From: an uncultured Sulfitobacter sp.
Lineage (GTDB): Bacteria; Pseudomonadota; Alphaproteobacteria; Rhodobacterales; Rhodobacteraceae
Assembly (NCBI GenBank): GCA_938003685.1
Contig: CALKXT010000041.1
Coordinates: 1 to 64,000, forward strand
Reading direction: 5' to 3'
DNA: 64,000 nt
Shown here: piece by piece, positions 45,798 through 55,150 of the stretch
Position numbering within the stretch: the stretch's first letter is position 1
How the letters are laid out: the number at the start of each line of letters is the position of its first letter
Translations under genes and position numbers: made by a program
The notes under the pieces: generated by a model
Told to the model about the DNA's origin: nothing
Seen by the model: the letters and a program-made list of their open reading frames with translations, nothing else
The model's database searches: none

Positions 45798-46910
45798 TTA
45801 TGCCGCTTTGGGTTTCAATGCGCCGACAGTCACATCTAATGTCTGCTCAGACCCTTTACGCAGAACCGTTATCTTGGCTGTCGCATCTGGGGTGGTTGTT
45901 GCAACGGCGCGGGTTAGATCGCGTAATTCGCTGATCTCAGTACCGTTGAACGACATGATGATATCGCCTTTTTGCAAACCTGCTTTGGCCGCTGGGCTGT
46001 CACTTGATACGGCCTCAATCACGGCCCCTTTTGGCGCATCGTAGCCCAATACATCGGCCACTTCTTTGGTCATGGGCCGAATGTTTACGCCCAGCCAGCC
46101 ACGAGCGATCAAACCATCGTCAGCCAGATCTGCAACAACTGTCTGGACCAGATTTGAAGGCACGGCAAAGCCGATCCCAACCGAACCACCTCCGGGTGAG
46201 ATGATTGCGGTATTCACGCCAATGACGTCACCGTCATTGTTAAAGAGCGGGCCACCTGAATTGCCACGATTGATTGCAGCGTCAGTCTGGATGTAATCGT
46301 CAAGCGGCCCAGAATTGATATTACGCGAGAGGGCCGAGATGATGCCGGATGTCACCGTACCGCCAAGGCCAAAAGGGTTGCCAACCGCGACGACCTCATC
46401 ACCAACGCGCAAGACGTCCGAGGTGCCGAACTCTACGGTGGGTAGGTCAACGTTCGCTTCAACCTTTAACAGCGCGATGTCCGTCATTGGGTCGCTGCCG
46501 ATCACGACGGCATCAAAGCTGCGCCCGTCCGCCATTTTTACGGTCACTTCCTCAGCGCCATCGACAACGTGGTGGTTGGTTACAATTTGCCCATCATTGG
46601 AAATGATGAATCCAGAGCCTAACCCCTGACGCTGCTCTGGCGCGCCGTTTTGATTTGGCATCATGTCCTCAAACCGTTTGCGCAATTCCTCTGGCATGTT
46701 TTGTGGCAAGGCCGTGCCGGCGTTCTGCGCCTTGGCTGTGACTTCGATAAAGACAACGGCGGGCGATACAGCTTCTACCAGATCGGCGTAACCTCCGGTA
46801 GGCACAGCAAAGGCAGCGGTGGGTGAAAGCGTTAGCGCGGTAGTTGCAACAAGCGCGGTACTTAGGGCCAGTGCTGCGAAACGGGGTGATTTGATTTCAA
46901 AGGGTTTCAT
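45798..46910 (-). CDS. DegP/DegQ-like periplasmic serine protease
   Basis: A trypsin-like HtrA protease with the catalytic triad in TNHHVVDGAEE (His), SDPMTDIALLKVE (Asp) and NRGNSGGPLFN (Ser), followed by one PDZ domain (GWLGVNIRPMTKE to LRKGSEQTLDVTV). DegP itself has two PDZ domains, so this 370-residue form is nearer to the one-PDZ members. I chose the ATG at 46910, which begins the signal peptide (MKPFEIKSPRFAALALSTAL). The track ORF starts six codons earlier. It diverges from a two-component system that may control it. Confidence 0.93.
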   Translation of the reverse strand: MKPFEIKSPRFAALALSTALVATTALTLSPTAAFAVPTGGYADLVEAVSPAVVFIEVTAKAQNAGTALPQNMPEELRKRFEDMMPNQNGAPEQRQGLGSGFIISNDGQIVTNHHVVDGAEEVTVKMADGRSFDAVVIGSDPMTDIALLKVEANVDLPTVEFGTSDVLRVGDEVVAVGNPFGLGGTVTSGIISALSRNINSGPLDDYIQTDAAINRGNSGGPLFNNDGDVIGVNTAIISPGGGSVGIGFAVPSNLVQTVVADLADDGLIARGWLGVNIRPMTKEVADVLGYDAPKGAVIEAVSSDSPAAKAGLQKGDIIMSFNGTEISELRDLTRAVATTTPDATAKITVLRKGSEQTLDVTVGALKPKAA

Positions 46911-46985
46911 GTAGGATGCTCCTCGCATTCTGGTGTTACCCTCTCGACATGGTCCCTTAGGCTTACAGAGCGTTTTGATCAGCTA

Positions 46986-46997
46986 TACAAATTTGTA
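46986..46997. promoter_or_regulatory. Perfect 12-base palindrome in a divergent promoter region
   Basis: TACAAATTTGTA lies between the protease gene and the response regulator gene, about 65-75 bases from each start. A dimeric regulator could bind it. Nothing ties it to a particular protein, so this is a candidate operator only. Confidence 0.35.
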
Positions 46998-47062
46998 AGA
47001 TTGCCCCGCTTTGCAAAAGTTATGGCTATATAGGGCGCAGAGGAATTCAGGACCGTAACCAG

Positions 47063-47734
47063 ATGAAACTTCTTGTTGTTGAAGATGATGCAACCACTGG
47101 GGCGTATATTTCACGCGGCCTGCGAGAAGAGGGGCATGTGGTAGATTTGGTCACAGATGGCCGCGCGGGACTGATCGCGGCCACAGGTGGCGTGCATGAC
47201 GTATTGATCCTTGATCGGATGTTACCCGAGGTGGATGGGTTGACGCTGCTCAAGACTCTGCGTGGTGCAGGTAATCGCGTGCCTGTGTTGTTGCTGACCG
47301 CGATGGGGGATGTAGATGATCGGATTGCGGGGTTGAATGCGGGTGCAGATGATTATCTGGTCAAGCCCTTTGCCTTTGGTGAATTATCTGCACGGGTGGC
47401 CGCATTGGCGCGCCGGCCACAAGCGTTGGATCAGGAAACAATCCTGCGTGCCGGTGATCTGGAAATGAACTTGATCACCCGAAAGGTGATGCGTGCAGGG
47501 GCAGGCATCGATCTGTTGCCGCGCGAATTTACACTGTTGGAACATTTGCTACGCCGCAAAGGTCGGGTGCAAACACGCACCATGTTGCTAGAGGCGGTGT
47601 GGGACCTTAGTTTTGATCCGATGACCAATGTGGTGGAAACGCACGTCAGTCGCTTGCGGGCCAAAGTAGATAGACCCTTTGACCGCGAGCTGATTCAAAC
47701 GGTGCGCGGCGCAGGATACCGGATCGAAGGATGA
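47063..47734 (+). CDS. OmpR family response regulator
   Basis: A 223-residue regulator. The receiver domain has acidic residues in VVEDDATTG, the phospho-acceptor Asp in DVLILDRMLPEVDG, the conserved Thr in LLLTAMGD and Lys in YLVKPFAFGEL. The winged-helix DNA-binding domain ends with TNVVETHVSRLRAKVD and TVRGAGYRI. The stop overlaps the histidine kinase start (ATGA). Its divergent neighbour is the HtrA protease, a common arrangement for envelope-stress systems. Confidence 0.96.
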   Translation: MKLLVVEDDATTGAYISRGLREEGHVVDLVTDGRAGLIAATGGVHDVLILDRMLPEVDGLTLLKTLRGAGNRVPVLLLTAMGDVDDRIAGLNAGADDYLVKPFAFGELSARVAALARRPQALDQETILRAGDLEMNLITRKVMRAGAGIDLLPREFTLLEHLLRRKGRVQTRTMLLEAVWDLSFDPMTNVVETHVSRLRAKVDRPFDRELIQTVRGAGYRIEG

Positions 47735-49074
47735 AAACGCGGATCGCACAGATGTGGCGCTCAATGCCGTTACGCTTGGCTGTGCTGCTTGTCGCGCTGT
47801 TTTCGGTCGTTAGTTTGCTTAGTTTGGCCGCGAGTTATGCGGTGACGCAATCCTCGTTTGAACAAGCCATTCGCGCGGATTTGGCGCAAGATTTGGCTGG
47901 GTTTCGCGCCGCACCCAATGCGCGTGCGGTGGCGTTATTGGTCAAAGCGGAATCGCGTGAAACAGACCCCAACAGATTGATATTAAGCTACGTTTCGCCC
48001 AGCGGTCAGATTTACGGCAACGGTGCGATTGCCCGCGACAATGAAGGGTTCCACATTGTTTCACTGGATGCGGATCGCGCGCAATATGATGGGGCCTATC
48101 TGACATTGACTGAACCTTTGTATGGTGGTTTGTTGACCATCGCGCGCAGTCGGGCGGAAATTGCGGCACTTGGTGATGTGTTCATAAATATCCTACTGAT
48201 TTCGCTGCTTCCCACGGTATTGATTGCCTTGTCAGGTGGGTTGATCCTTGCGCGGCGATCTAAGCGACATGTTGAAGTAGTGGGTAACGCACTGGATGCG
48301 ATGACAACGGGCAACCTTGGTGCGCGGGTTAAGGTTGGGTCACGGTGGTCAGACGATCTGCATCAGATTGGCGGTAAGCTAAATCAGATGGCAGGCGCGC
48401 AAGAGGCATCAGTGGCCGCGCTCAAACAGGTATCACTGGACATCGCGCATGATTTGAAAACGCCGATACAGCGGGTGTCTGTGCATCTGGATGATTTGGC
48501 CCGGACCACTCAACCAGATACGGAACAGGCCGATTTGATTGGCAAAGCGCAGAATGAATTGATTGGCATTGCATCGGTCTTTCAATCGTTGTTGCAGCTT
48601 GCCCAAGTTGAGGCTGGATCACCCAGAACGCGGTTTACCCACGTAGATTTGACGGCGCTGTGCCACACTTTGGTGGAAGTGTTTGAACCATCAGCCTTAG
48701 AACTTGATCACGTTCTGCGCTGTGACTTGCCTGAACGGGCAATGACGGTTGACGGCGATCGTGCGTTGTTGGGTCAAATGCTGTCAAATCTAATTGAGAA
48801 CGCACTGCGTCATACCCCGCCCGAAACGGTGATTACGGTAAAACTTAGCTCAAATGAGGGGCGGCCAATGATCACTGTTGCTGACAACGGTCCCGGTATT
48901 CCGGCAGATGAACGCGAAAAAGCGCTACAGCGCTTGTATCGACTGGATCGTAGCCGAAACACACCTGGAAATGGGCTGGGCCTAAGTCTGGTTGAGGCGG
49001 TCGCAAATTTGCACGGTGCTGAACTGCAGTTGCAAGACAATGCACCGGGGCTGCGAGTCACATTGCGGTTTTGA
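47731..49074 (+). CDS. Sensor histidine kinase, partner of the adjacent response regulator
   Basis: A 447-residue kinase with two membrane helices (LAVLLVALFSVVSLLSLAAS and LISLLPTVLIALSGGLILA) around a short periplasmic domain, a HAMP linker and an H box LDIAHDLKTPIQRV. The ATPase domain has NLIENALRHT, VADNGPGIP and GNGLGLSLVEA. Coupling with the regulator gene by a four-base overlap marks it as the cognate kinase. Confidence 0.95.
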   Translation: MKTRIAQMWRSMPLRLAVLLVALFSVVSLLSLAASYAVTQSSFEQAIRADLAQDLAGFRAAPNARAVALLVKAESRETDPNRLILSYVSPSGQIYGNGAIARDNEGFHIVSLDADRAQYDGAYLTLTEPLYGGLLTIARSRAEIAALGDVFINILLISLLPTVLIALSGGLILARRSKRHVEVVGNALDAMTTGNLGARVKVGSRWSDDLHQIGGKLNQMAGAQEASVAALKQVSLDIAHDLKTPIQRVSVHLDDLARTTQPDTEQADLIGKAQNELIGIASVFQSLLQLAQVEAGSPRTRFTHVDLTALCHTLVEVFEPSALELDHVLRCDLPERAMTVDGDRALLGQMLSNLIENALRHTPPETVITVKLSSNEGRPMITVADNGPGIPADEREKALQRLYRLDRSRNTPGNGLGLSLVEAVANLHGAELQLQDNAPGLRVTLRF

Positions 49075-49157
49075 CATCAGCATGCGGCGATTTGTGCATG
49101 TGTGCATCCCGGTCTTGCACCCTATGTTGAAGGGGAACCAAGTGCGAGGGTTTAGAT

Positions 49158-50567
49158 ATGCTTGACGGTTTTTCAGCTGAAATATTGGCGCGGGTGCAGT
49201 TTGCCTTCACCATTTCGTTTCACATCATCTTTCCTGCGTTTTCGATAGGCCTCGCCAGTTTCTTGGCTGTCCTGAACGCGCGATGGCTTTGGACGGGTGA
49301 TGATACTTTTCGCGTCTTGTTCGACTATTGGAAAAAGATATTTGCCGTCGCCTTTGGCATGGGCGTCGTGTCGGGCATTGTGATGTCATACCAATTTGGC
49401 ACCAACTGGTCGGTGTTTTCTGACAAAGCAGGACCCGTTGTTGGCCCGTTGATGGCTTACGAAGTGCTGTCGGCGTTTTTCCTCGAAGCGGGATTTTTGG
49501 GGATTATGTTGTTTGGCCGTAAACGCGTGGGCAACGGATTGCACATGTTTGCCACGGGCATGGTTGCATTCGGGACATTGGTGTCCGCCACATGGATTTT
49601 GTCAGTCAATTCATGGATGCAGACGCCTGCTGGTTTTGGCATAAATGAAGTCGGGCAATTTATCCCAGAGGACTGGTGGCAGATAGTTTTCAACCCCTCC
49701 TTCCCGTATCGTTTGGTGCATATGGTGCTGGCGGCGTTCCTGACAACTGCGCTAGTTGTTGGGGCGGTTGGTGCGCTGCATTTGCTACGTAATCGGGATG
49801 ATAAACCCAGTCAGCGGATGTTCTCAATGGCGATGTGGATGTTGGTGTTGGTGACACCATTGCAGATTTTTGCAGGTGACCTGCACGGGTTGAACACGCT
49901 TGAACACCAACCGGCCAAGGTGATGGCGATGGAAGGGCATTATGACAGCCATGAAAATGGTGCGCCTTTGATCCTGTTCGGTATACCCAATTCAGAAGAA
50001 AAGCGGATCGACTATGTGATCCAGATACCCAAGCTGTCATCCTTGATCCTCAAGCATGATTTGAACGCGCCGCTTGCTGGATTGGACACAATACCGGATG
50101 AAGACGAGCCGCCTGTCGGCATTGTGTTCTTTTCATTCAGGGTGATGATTGCCCTTGGATTTGCAATGTTGGGCCTTGGTCTGTGGGGGCTGTGGACGCG
50201 CGCGCGGGGGCGTTTGTTTGATGCGCCGATGCTTTATCGGGCGGCCGTCTTGATGGGCCCAACAGGGTTTGTTGCGGTGCTGGCTGGTTGGATCACGACC
50301 GAAGTCGGGCGGCAACCATTTACAGTGTATGGATTGCTGCGCACGTCCGATAGTTTGGCACCGATAGCGGCACCTGCGGTTGCGACATCGTTGATCGCTT
50401 TCATTGTGGTTTACTTTTTCGTTTTTGGTGCGGGCACTTTTTATATCCTGCGGATGATGCGACAGCCTGTGAAAGTGGTCAGTGAAAAGCCATTGCGTGA
50501 CGATGCACCACTGCGTGCGGCGGGCACGACCCCGGCTGCACAAAGCCAAGCTAAGGGAGATCACTGA
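49158..50567 (+). CDS. cydA: Cytochrome bd-type ubiquinol oxidase subunit I (CioA-like)
   Basis: A 469-residue membrane oxidase subunit. His22 in FTISFHIIFPAFSIG is the expected axial heme ligand, and another is in YRLVHMVLAAF. The quinol-site signature appears late as GWITTEVGRQPFTVYGLLRT. The short loop between helices 6 and 7 and the FHIIFPAFSIGLA form agree with the cyanide-insensitive (CioA) branch. It reduces oxygen using quinol. The subunit II gene follows within two bases. Confidence 0.95.
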   Translation: MLDGFSAEILARVQFAFTISFHIIFPAFSIGLASFLAVLNARWLWTGDDTFRVLFDYWKKIFAVAFGMGVVSGIVMSYQFGTNWSVFSDKAGPVVGPLMAYEVLSAFFLEAGFLGIMLFGRKRVGNGLHMFATGMVAFGTLVSATWILSVNSWMQTPAGFGINEVGQFIPEDWWQIVFNPSFPYRLVHMVLAAFLTTALVVGAVGALHLLRNRDDKPSQRMFSMAMWMLVLVTPLQIFAGDLHGLNTLEHQPAKVMAMEGHYDSHENGAPLILFGIPNSEEKRIDYVIQIPKLSSLILKHDLNAPLAGLDTIPDEDEPPVGIVFFSFRVMIALGFAMLGLGLWGLWTRARGRLFDAPMLYRAAVLMGPTGFVAVLAGWITTEVGRQPFTVYGLLRTSDSLAPIAAPAVATSLIAFIVVYFFVFGAGTFYILRMMRQPVKVVSEKPLRDDAPLRAAGTTPAAQSQAKGDH

Positions 50568-50568
50568 T

Positions 50569-51576
50569 ATGTTTGGTTTGGAATTGTCCTTCATTTGGGC
50601 CGGGATCATCGCACTGTCTGTGTTGATTTATGTCATACTTGATGGCTTTGACCTTGGTGTTGGATTGTTGTTTCCAGTCACCAAGGACGAAGGCGAACGC
50701 AACGTGATGATGAATTCCGTTGCGCCCATTTGGGACGGGAACGAAACATGGTTGGTCATGGGCGGTGGTGGATTATTCGCGGTCTTTCCGCTGGCATATG
50801 CTGTGGTGATGCCAGCACTTTATATGCCGATCACTCTGATGTTGCTGGGGTTGGTGTTTCGTGGTGTTGCGTTTGAATACCGTTGGCGCACCAAACGGTT
50901 TAAACCATTTTGGGACATGGCGTTTTTTGGCGGATCGCTAACGGCTGCGTTTTGCCAAGGCATCGCTCTGGGCGCATTGGTGCAAGGGATTGAAATTGAA
51001 GGTCGCGCCTATGCGGGGGGCTGGTGGGATTGGTTGACGCCATTCTCTGTTTTGACAGGTGTCGCCGTGACAGTGGGTTATGCTTTGTTGGGCGCAACGT
51101 GGCTGAACATGAAGTTGATGGGCCGTATCCAAGAACACATGCGTAGCCTTGTTATACCTTTGGCAATCGTCACGTTGGTCTGTATGGCAGCGGTCAGTTT
51201 GTGGACGCCGTTTCTGGATAACGAATATTTTGGCCGTTGGTTCGCATGGCCCACAGCAGCCTTTAGCGTGTTAGTACCTGTTTTGGTCGGCTTGGCGGTT
51301 TTGGGCTTATTTGCGGGGATCAAGCAGCAACGGGATGTCCAGCCGTTTCTATGTGCGTTGACACTTTTTGTGCTTGGGTTCGTTGGCATCGGGATTAGCT
51401 TTTATCCCCATATCGTGCCGCCCAGCTTGACCATTGCTGAGGCCGCAGCGCCGGATAGTTCGCTGGCCTTTGCGCTGGTGGGCACGTTGATTTTGTTGCC
51501 AATGATTCTTGGCTATACGGCCTATGCGTATTGGGTATTCCGCGGCAAAGTTGACCCAGATGAGGGCTATCACTAA
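50569..51576 (+). CDS. cydB: Cytochrome bd-type ubiquinol oxidase subunit II (CioB-like)
   Basis: The ATG at 50569, after GGGAGA, gives 335 residues beginning MFGLELSFIWAGIIALSVLI. The family motif YVILDGFDLGVG is at residues 25-36, followed by WDGNETWLV. The track start 29 codons earlier reads out of frame from cydA. About nine membrane helices. It partners subunit I, and its stop overlaps the start of the tiny DUF2474 gene. Confidence 0.95.
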   Translation: MFGLELSFIWAGIIALSVLIYVILDGFDLGVGLLFPVTKDEGERNVMMNSVAPIWDGNETWLVMGGGGLFAVFPLAYAVVMPALYMPITLMLLGLVFRGVAFEYRWRTKRFKPFWDMAFFGGSLTAAFCQGIALGALVQGIEIEGRAYAGGWWDWLTPFSVLTGVAVTVGYALLGATWLNMKLMGRIQEHMRSLVIPLAIVTLVCMAAVSLWTPFLDNEYFGRWFAWPTAAFSVLVPVLVGLAVLGLFAGIKQQRDVQPFLCALTLFVLGFVGIGISFYPHIVPPSLTIAEAAAPDSSLAFALVGTLILLPMILGYTAYAYWVFRGKVDPDEGYH

Positions 51577-51686
51577 TGCGCGATTGGCTTGGCCGCATGG
51601 GGTGGTTTGTTTTGATTTGGGTGGGGTCCGTGCTGGCCTTGGCTGTCGTTGCTTACAGTATTCGATCGGTTATATTTGTAGGTTAA
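51576..51686 (+). CDS. DUF2474-like mini-subunit of the bd oxidase
   Basis: A 36-residue ORF, too short for the track, that starts one base inside the cydB stop (TAATG). It reads MRDWLGRMGWFVLIWVGSVL, then ALAVVAYSIRSVIFVG: one membrane helix with a tryptophan-rich start, like DUF2474 proteins that follow cioAB and like the CydX group of bd-oxidase stabilising peptides. Its likely role is assembly or stability of the oxidase. Hydrophobicity, position and overlap make it convincing. Confidence 0.85.
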   Translation: MRDWLGRMGWFVLIWVGSVLALAVVAYSIRSVIFVG

Positions 51687-51788
51687 TGTGGCGGTGGTGG
51701 CGACTTACGTAAGGTTGACTGCACCACAGCCCCTTGCCAAAACCTACAGCGCCTGATCACTCTGCCCGAAACCGACAAGGAGCATCCC

Positions 51789-52757
51789 ATGAAAGCCATG
51801 CAAGTCACTGCCTACGATCAACCACTGTCAATGCAGGAGCTAGACATGCCTGTGCCTGATGTGGGTCAGGTGTTGGTGCAGGTTGATACATGTGGGCTGA
51901 ATTTTGGTGACTTGCTGATCATTAAAGGCACTTATCAGGAGAAACCTGCGTTACCATTTACGCTTGGCATGGAAATGGCCGGCACCATAACGGCATTAGG
52001 TGACGGGGTGAGCCATTTGAAAGTTGGCCAACGTATCGCAGCCTATACCGGGTTTGATGGGCTGGCCGAATATGCCGCAATTCCCGCTGCCGTTTGTGTG
52101 CCGATCCCCGATGAGATGAATGCGGTGGATGCTGCTGCATTCTTGATCGCTTACGGGACCAGCCATGTGGGGCTGGATTATAAAGCACGTTTGCAACCGG
52201 GTGAACGCCTATTGGTTTTGGGTGCCTCTGGTGGCATCGGATTAACGGCAGTCGAGTTGGGTAAGTTGATGGGAGCAGAAGTCATTGCCTGTGCGCGCGG
52301 TGAAGATAAATTGGCGATCTGCAAGGCGGCAGGGGCGGACCATCTGATCAACTCAGAAACGGACGACATTCGTGATGTTGTCAAATCACTAGGTGGTGCT
52401 GATGTGGTTTATGATCCGATTGGGGGTGCCCAATTCAAAGCAGCGATGCGGGCGTGTAATCCAGAGGCGCGACTGATCCCGTTGGGATTTGCCTCTGGCG
52501 AGGTGCCGCAAATTCCAGCCAATATATTGTTGGTCAAAAACCTAAGTGTCTTGGGATTTTATTGGGGCGGATATGCGCGGATCAAGCCATCGGTTTTGAC
52601 TGATAGTTTTCAGGTGCTGACCGATTGGTATACCCAAGGTATGCTGAAGCCACACGTCAGCCACGTCTTGCCTTTGGATCAAGCAAACGAAGCGTTGGAT
52701 TTGCTGCGCACCCGCAAAGCGACGGGTAAAGTGGTTGTGCAGGTGGCTTCTAAATAG
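51789..52757 (+). CDS. Zinc-independent NADPH:quinone oxidoreductase (MDR family)
   Basis: A 322-residue medium-chain reductase. It has an N-terminal GroES-like fold with CGLNFGDLLIIKGTYQ (no zinc cysteines), the nucleotide motif LVLGASGGIGLTAVELGKLMG and a C-terminal DLLRTRKATGKVVVQV. The ATG follows an AAGGAG site. It probably reduces quinones or enones with NADPH. No pathway context is visible. Confidence 0.93.
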   Translation: MKAMQVTAYDQPLSMQELDMPVPDVGQVLVQVDTCGLNFGDLLIIKGTYQEKPALPFTLGMEMAGTITALGDGVSHLKVGQRIAAYTGFDGLAEYAAIPAAVCVPIPDEMNAVDAAAFLIAYGTSHVGLDYKARLQPGERLLVLGASGGIGLTAVELGKLMGAEVIACARGEDKLAICKAAGADHLINSETDDIRDVVKSLGGADVVYDPIGGAQFKAAMRACNPEARLIPLGFASGEVPQIPANILLVKNLSVLGFYWGGYARIKPSVLTDSFQVLTDWYTQGMLKPHVSHVLPLDQANEALDLLRTRKATGKVVVQVASK

Positions 52758-52824
52758 CGCCTGACTATTCAAATTCGCCTTTAGGTGGTATGATTTGAGT
52801 GAATCATGCCTTCTGGGGGATGTC

Positions 52825-54012
52825 ATGGGCTTAAAACAAAACATTGCCGGAATTGCGGCTGCTGCGATGTTCGTTACATCCGGGGCCATTGCAGGAACAC
52901 TTGGGCCAGAGCATGTGATTGACACCCTACATGGTCAAATGTCGCAACATTATGATTTTGTGATTTCACTTCAAGCTGACGCGCAGCGTGATCAGGTCAT
53001 GTTGATGGATGAAATTACGGCCCAAAATGTTGTGGAGCTGCCGATTTTAAATGGCTTTGTCGCAACGCTTCAGGTCGAAGAAGCATTCAAGCTTGCTGAT
53101 ATCGAAGGCATCGAATGGATCTGGTATTTGCATCCAGATGAGGCCGATTTGACACGGAACGTGGTGCAACACCTGTCGCTAGCCTTGGATAAGGGGGCGT
53201 TGATTGCAAACATGTCGCTTGGCCCTCCCAGTGGGCTTTATCGCACAGAGCTTGATTTTGACGCACCAGTGCCCCGCACAACACTTGCGTTCGCGCGACA
53301 GGGGCGATTGGCGGTTGCGGCCATTGGTAATACTGGCAGTACGGCACCCGGTTCTGTTAACCCTTGGAGCACACCACCGTGGGTCTTGTCCGTAGGGGCA
53401 TGGGATCATCGATCAAGCAAAGTTTGGGAACATTCATCAACTGGTGATCCACAGGCACCTCATACATGGCCTGATGTGATTGCATCGGGGGTCAATGTTA
53501 TCGGGCCGATGACTAGCACGCGTGAAAAGACCGCAGAAGAGCGCGCCTTTGATGAAGGCAACGCACGTTTTCGAAAGGCCGTTCCGAAAGAAGTATGGGG
53601 TAAATACACATTGCGCAGTGGTTCCAATATGGCAGCGTCGCAGGTTTCAAATGCAGCTGGACAGGTGGCTTTCTTTTTAACAGAAATCATCAAGGAACGT
53701 GACCCAGAACATGGGGACCGATTGTTTTCAATCACGGTGGGGCCAGAAAGAATTACGGCCCATGACATCGCAATTGCACGATTGACAGGGCGCGCTACAT
53801 CAACGGCAGATGGTGGTATGGAATATACCTATTGGATGGATCAGCCTTGGAAAATGATCAAACAGATATTGGTCGATACGGCACTTCCAGTGGCCGATGC
53901 CCGTCCATGGGAAGCCGGGGCAGGGCTGGTTGACCCTGACTATATCCGTACGGAGTTTGGTAAATACGGAATTTCCAAACCACAGCTTATGGCTGCGACA
54001 ATAACAGAGTAG
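52825..54012 (+). CDS. Subtilase-like (S8) exported protein lacking catalytic residues
   Basis: About 395 residues from the ATG at 52825, with a signal peptide (IAGIAAAAMFVTSGAIA). Residues of about 30-110 resemble an I9 prodomain (DFVISLQADAQRD to EGIEWIWYLHPDE). The next stretch jumps to VVQHLSLALDKGALIANMSLGPP, so the segment that carries the catalytic Asp and His in subtilases is absent. AAIGNTGS keeps the oxyanion Asn. The serine motif GTSMA reads SGSNMAAS, with Asn268 (AAT) where Ser is expected. It is probably an inactive protease-like binding protein or a decayed enzyme, but the frame is fully open. Confidence 0.75.
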   Translation: MGLKQNIAGIAAAAMFVTSGAIAGTLGPEHVIDTLHGQMSQHYDFVISLQADAQRDQVMLMDEITAQNVVELPILNGFVATLQVEEAFKLADIEGIEWIWYLHPDEADLTRNVVQHLSLALDKGALIANMSLGPPSGLYRTELDFDAPVPRTTLAFARQGRLAVAAIGNTGSTAPGSVNPWSTPPWVLSVGAWDHRSSKVWEHSSTGDPQAPHTWPDVIASGVNVIGPMTSTREKTAEERAFDEGNARFRKAVPKEVWGKYTLRSGSNMAASQVSNAAGQVAFFLTEIIKERDPEHGDRLFSITVGPERITAHDIAIARLTGRATSTADGGMEYTYWMDQPWKMIKQILVDTALPVADARPWEAGAGLVDPDYIRTEFGKYGISKPQLMAATITE

Positions 54013-54064
54013 TGCCGCACAGGTAATGAAGACTAAGCAGACGAATTATCCACCAAAGATAAAT

Positions 54065-55042
54065 CTATCGTCGTCCCGCTTGCGCACGCGTGATGTTGCG
54101 TGATTTTTGGCGTTCTCGCAGAAATACAAATAAGCCAGCCGCAAGGATTAAAGCGATACCTAGCCAGACTTCCCAAGAAGGGAGGTCGCCAAAAATGGCA
54201 AAGCCCCAGAAGACGGCCAATGGCAGCCCGATGTATTCAAAAGGCGCAACGGTTGCTGCATCTGCGATGCGATACGCTTGGCTCAGGCAATACCCAATGA
54301 TGCCCGCATTCAGGCCCAATGCCAAAAACACCCATTCATCCCCCGTTGCAGGCCAAACCCATGCGCGCAGCAGAAATTGCATAGAAACGGAGCTGTTCGC
54401 ATTCACCAAACCGCCGTCGCCGGCAACCATGTAAAAGCCCACAGAAACAAAGATGAACACGACCTGAATATAAAGCGACATCACCGATGCCTTGGCTGTG
54501 ACGCCTAGTTTGCGGGTCATCAATTGGTTCAGCGCATAAGTAAGGGCGGCGAGTACGGGCAACAGCAAGACTAATCGTGTCGCATGCATGGATTCCGCCC
54601 CAGCCCAAGGGCGTTGCATGATCATGACCCCGATAAATCCAACCGCGACCGCACTTAACCGCATCACGCCGACTTTTTCCCCCAAGATCGGGATTGATAG
54701 CAGCGTGATGAACAGCGGTGCGGCAAAGAATAGCGCAGTCACTTCGGCAAGGGGCAATGCCGCAAGTGCTAAAAAGAATGCCATGTTTGAAATGACCACC
54801 AACAATCCACGGGTGATGTGCAGACCAACGCGGTCAGTTTTTAGCAGGTGAAATCCGCCCTCTAGTTTGACCAAGCCAAGACTGATGATCACCCCAATTG
54901 CCGAGCGGATAAACACGATCTGGTGTAGTGGATAGCCGCCAGACAGTTGTTTGATCAGCATATCGTTGATCGAAATCGCAAAGACACCAATCAACACAAA
55001 GATGATTGCCAGTCCGGCGCGGTTTTGGGGAGCGGTGTTCAT
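54065..55042 (-). CDS. DMT superfamily (EamA) transporter
   Basis: A 325-residue protein with ten membrane helices arranged as two EamA repeats. The first covers IIFVLIGVFAISINDMLIKQ through VGVMRLSAVAVGFIGVMIM, and the second runs from LLPVLAALTYALNQLMTRKL to WLGIALILAAGLFVFLRE. Likely an exporter of a small metabolite; the substrate cannot be told. It is convergent with the subtilase-like gene. Confidence 0.9.
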   Translation of the reverse strand: MNTAPQNRAGLAIIFVLIGVFAISINDMLIKQLSGGYPLHQIVFIRSAIGVIISLGLVKLEGGFHLLKTDRVGLHITRGLLVVISNMAFFLALAALPLAEVTALFFAAPLFITLLSIPILGEKVGVMRLSAVAVGFIGVMIMQRPWAGAESMHATRLVLLLPVLAALTYALNQLMTRKLGVTAKASVMSLYIQVVFIFVSVGFYMVAGDGGLVNANSSVSMQFLLRAWVWPATGDEWVFLALGLNAGIIGYCLSQAYRIADAATVAPFEYIGLPLAVFWGFAIFGDLPSWEVWLGIALILAAGLFVFLRERQKSRNITRAQAGRR

Positions 55043-55150
55043 GAACCATGCCTATCAATCTGGTTCATATAGTCCAGAACCTTTGATATTGGCGCAGGCT
55101 TGGAAACTCGGTTAGGATTAGGGTTCGAGCCCAACAAAGGACCTTACCCC

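Noticed and set aside
45784-46629. Plus-strand ORFs antisense to the HtrA protease gene
   Set aside because: Shadows of a strongly coding minus-strand gene with intact triad and PDZ domain.
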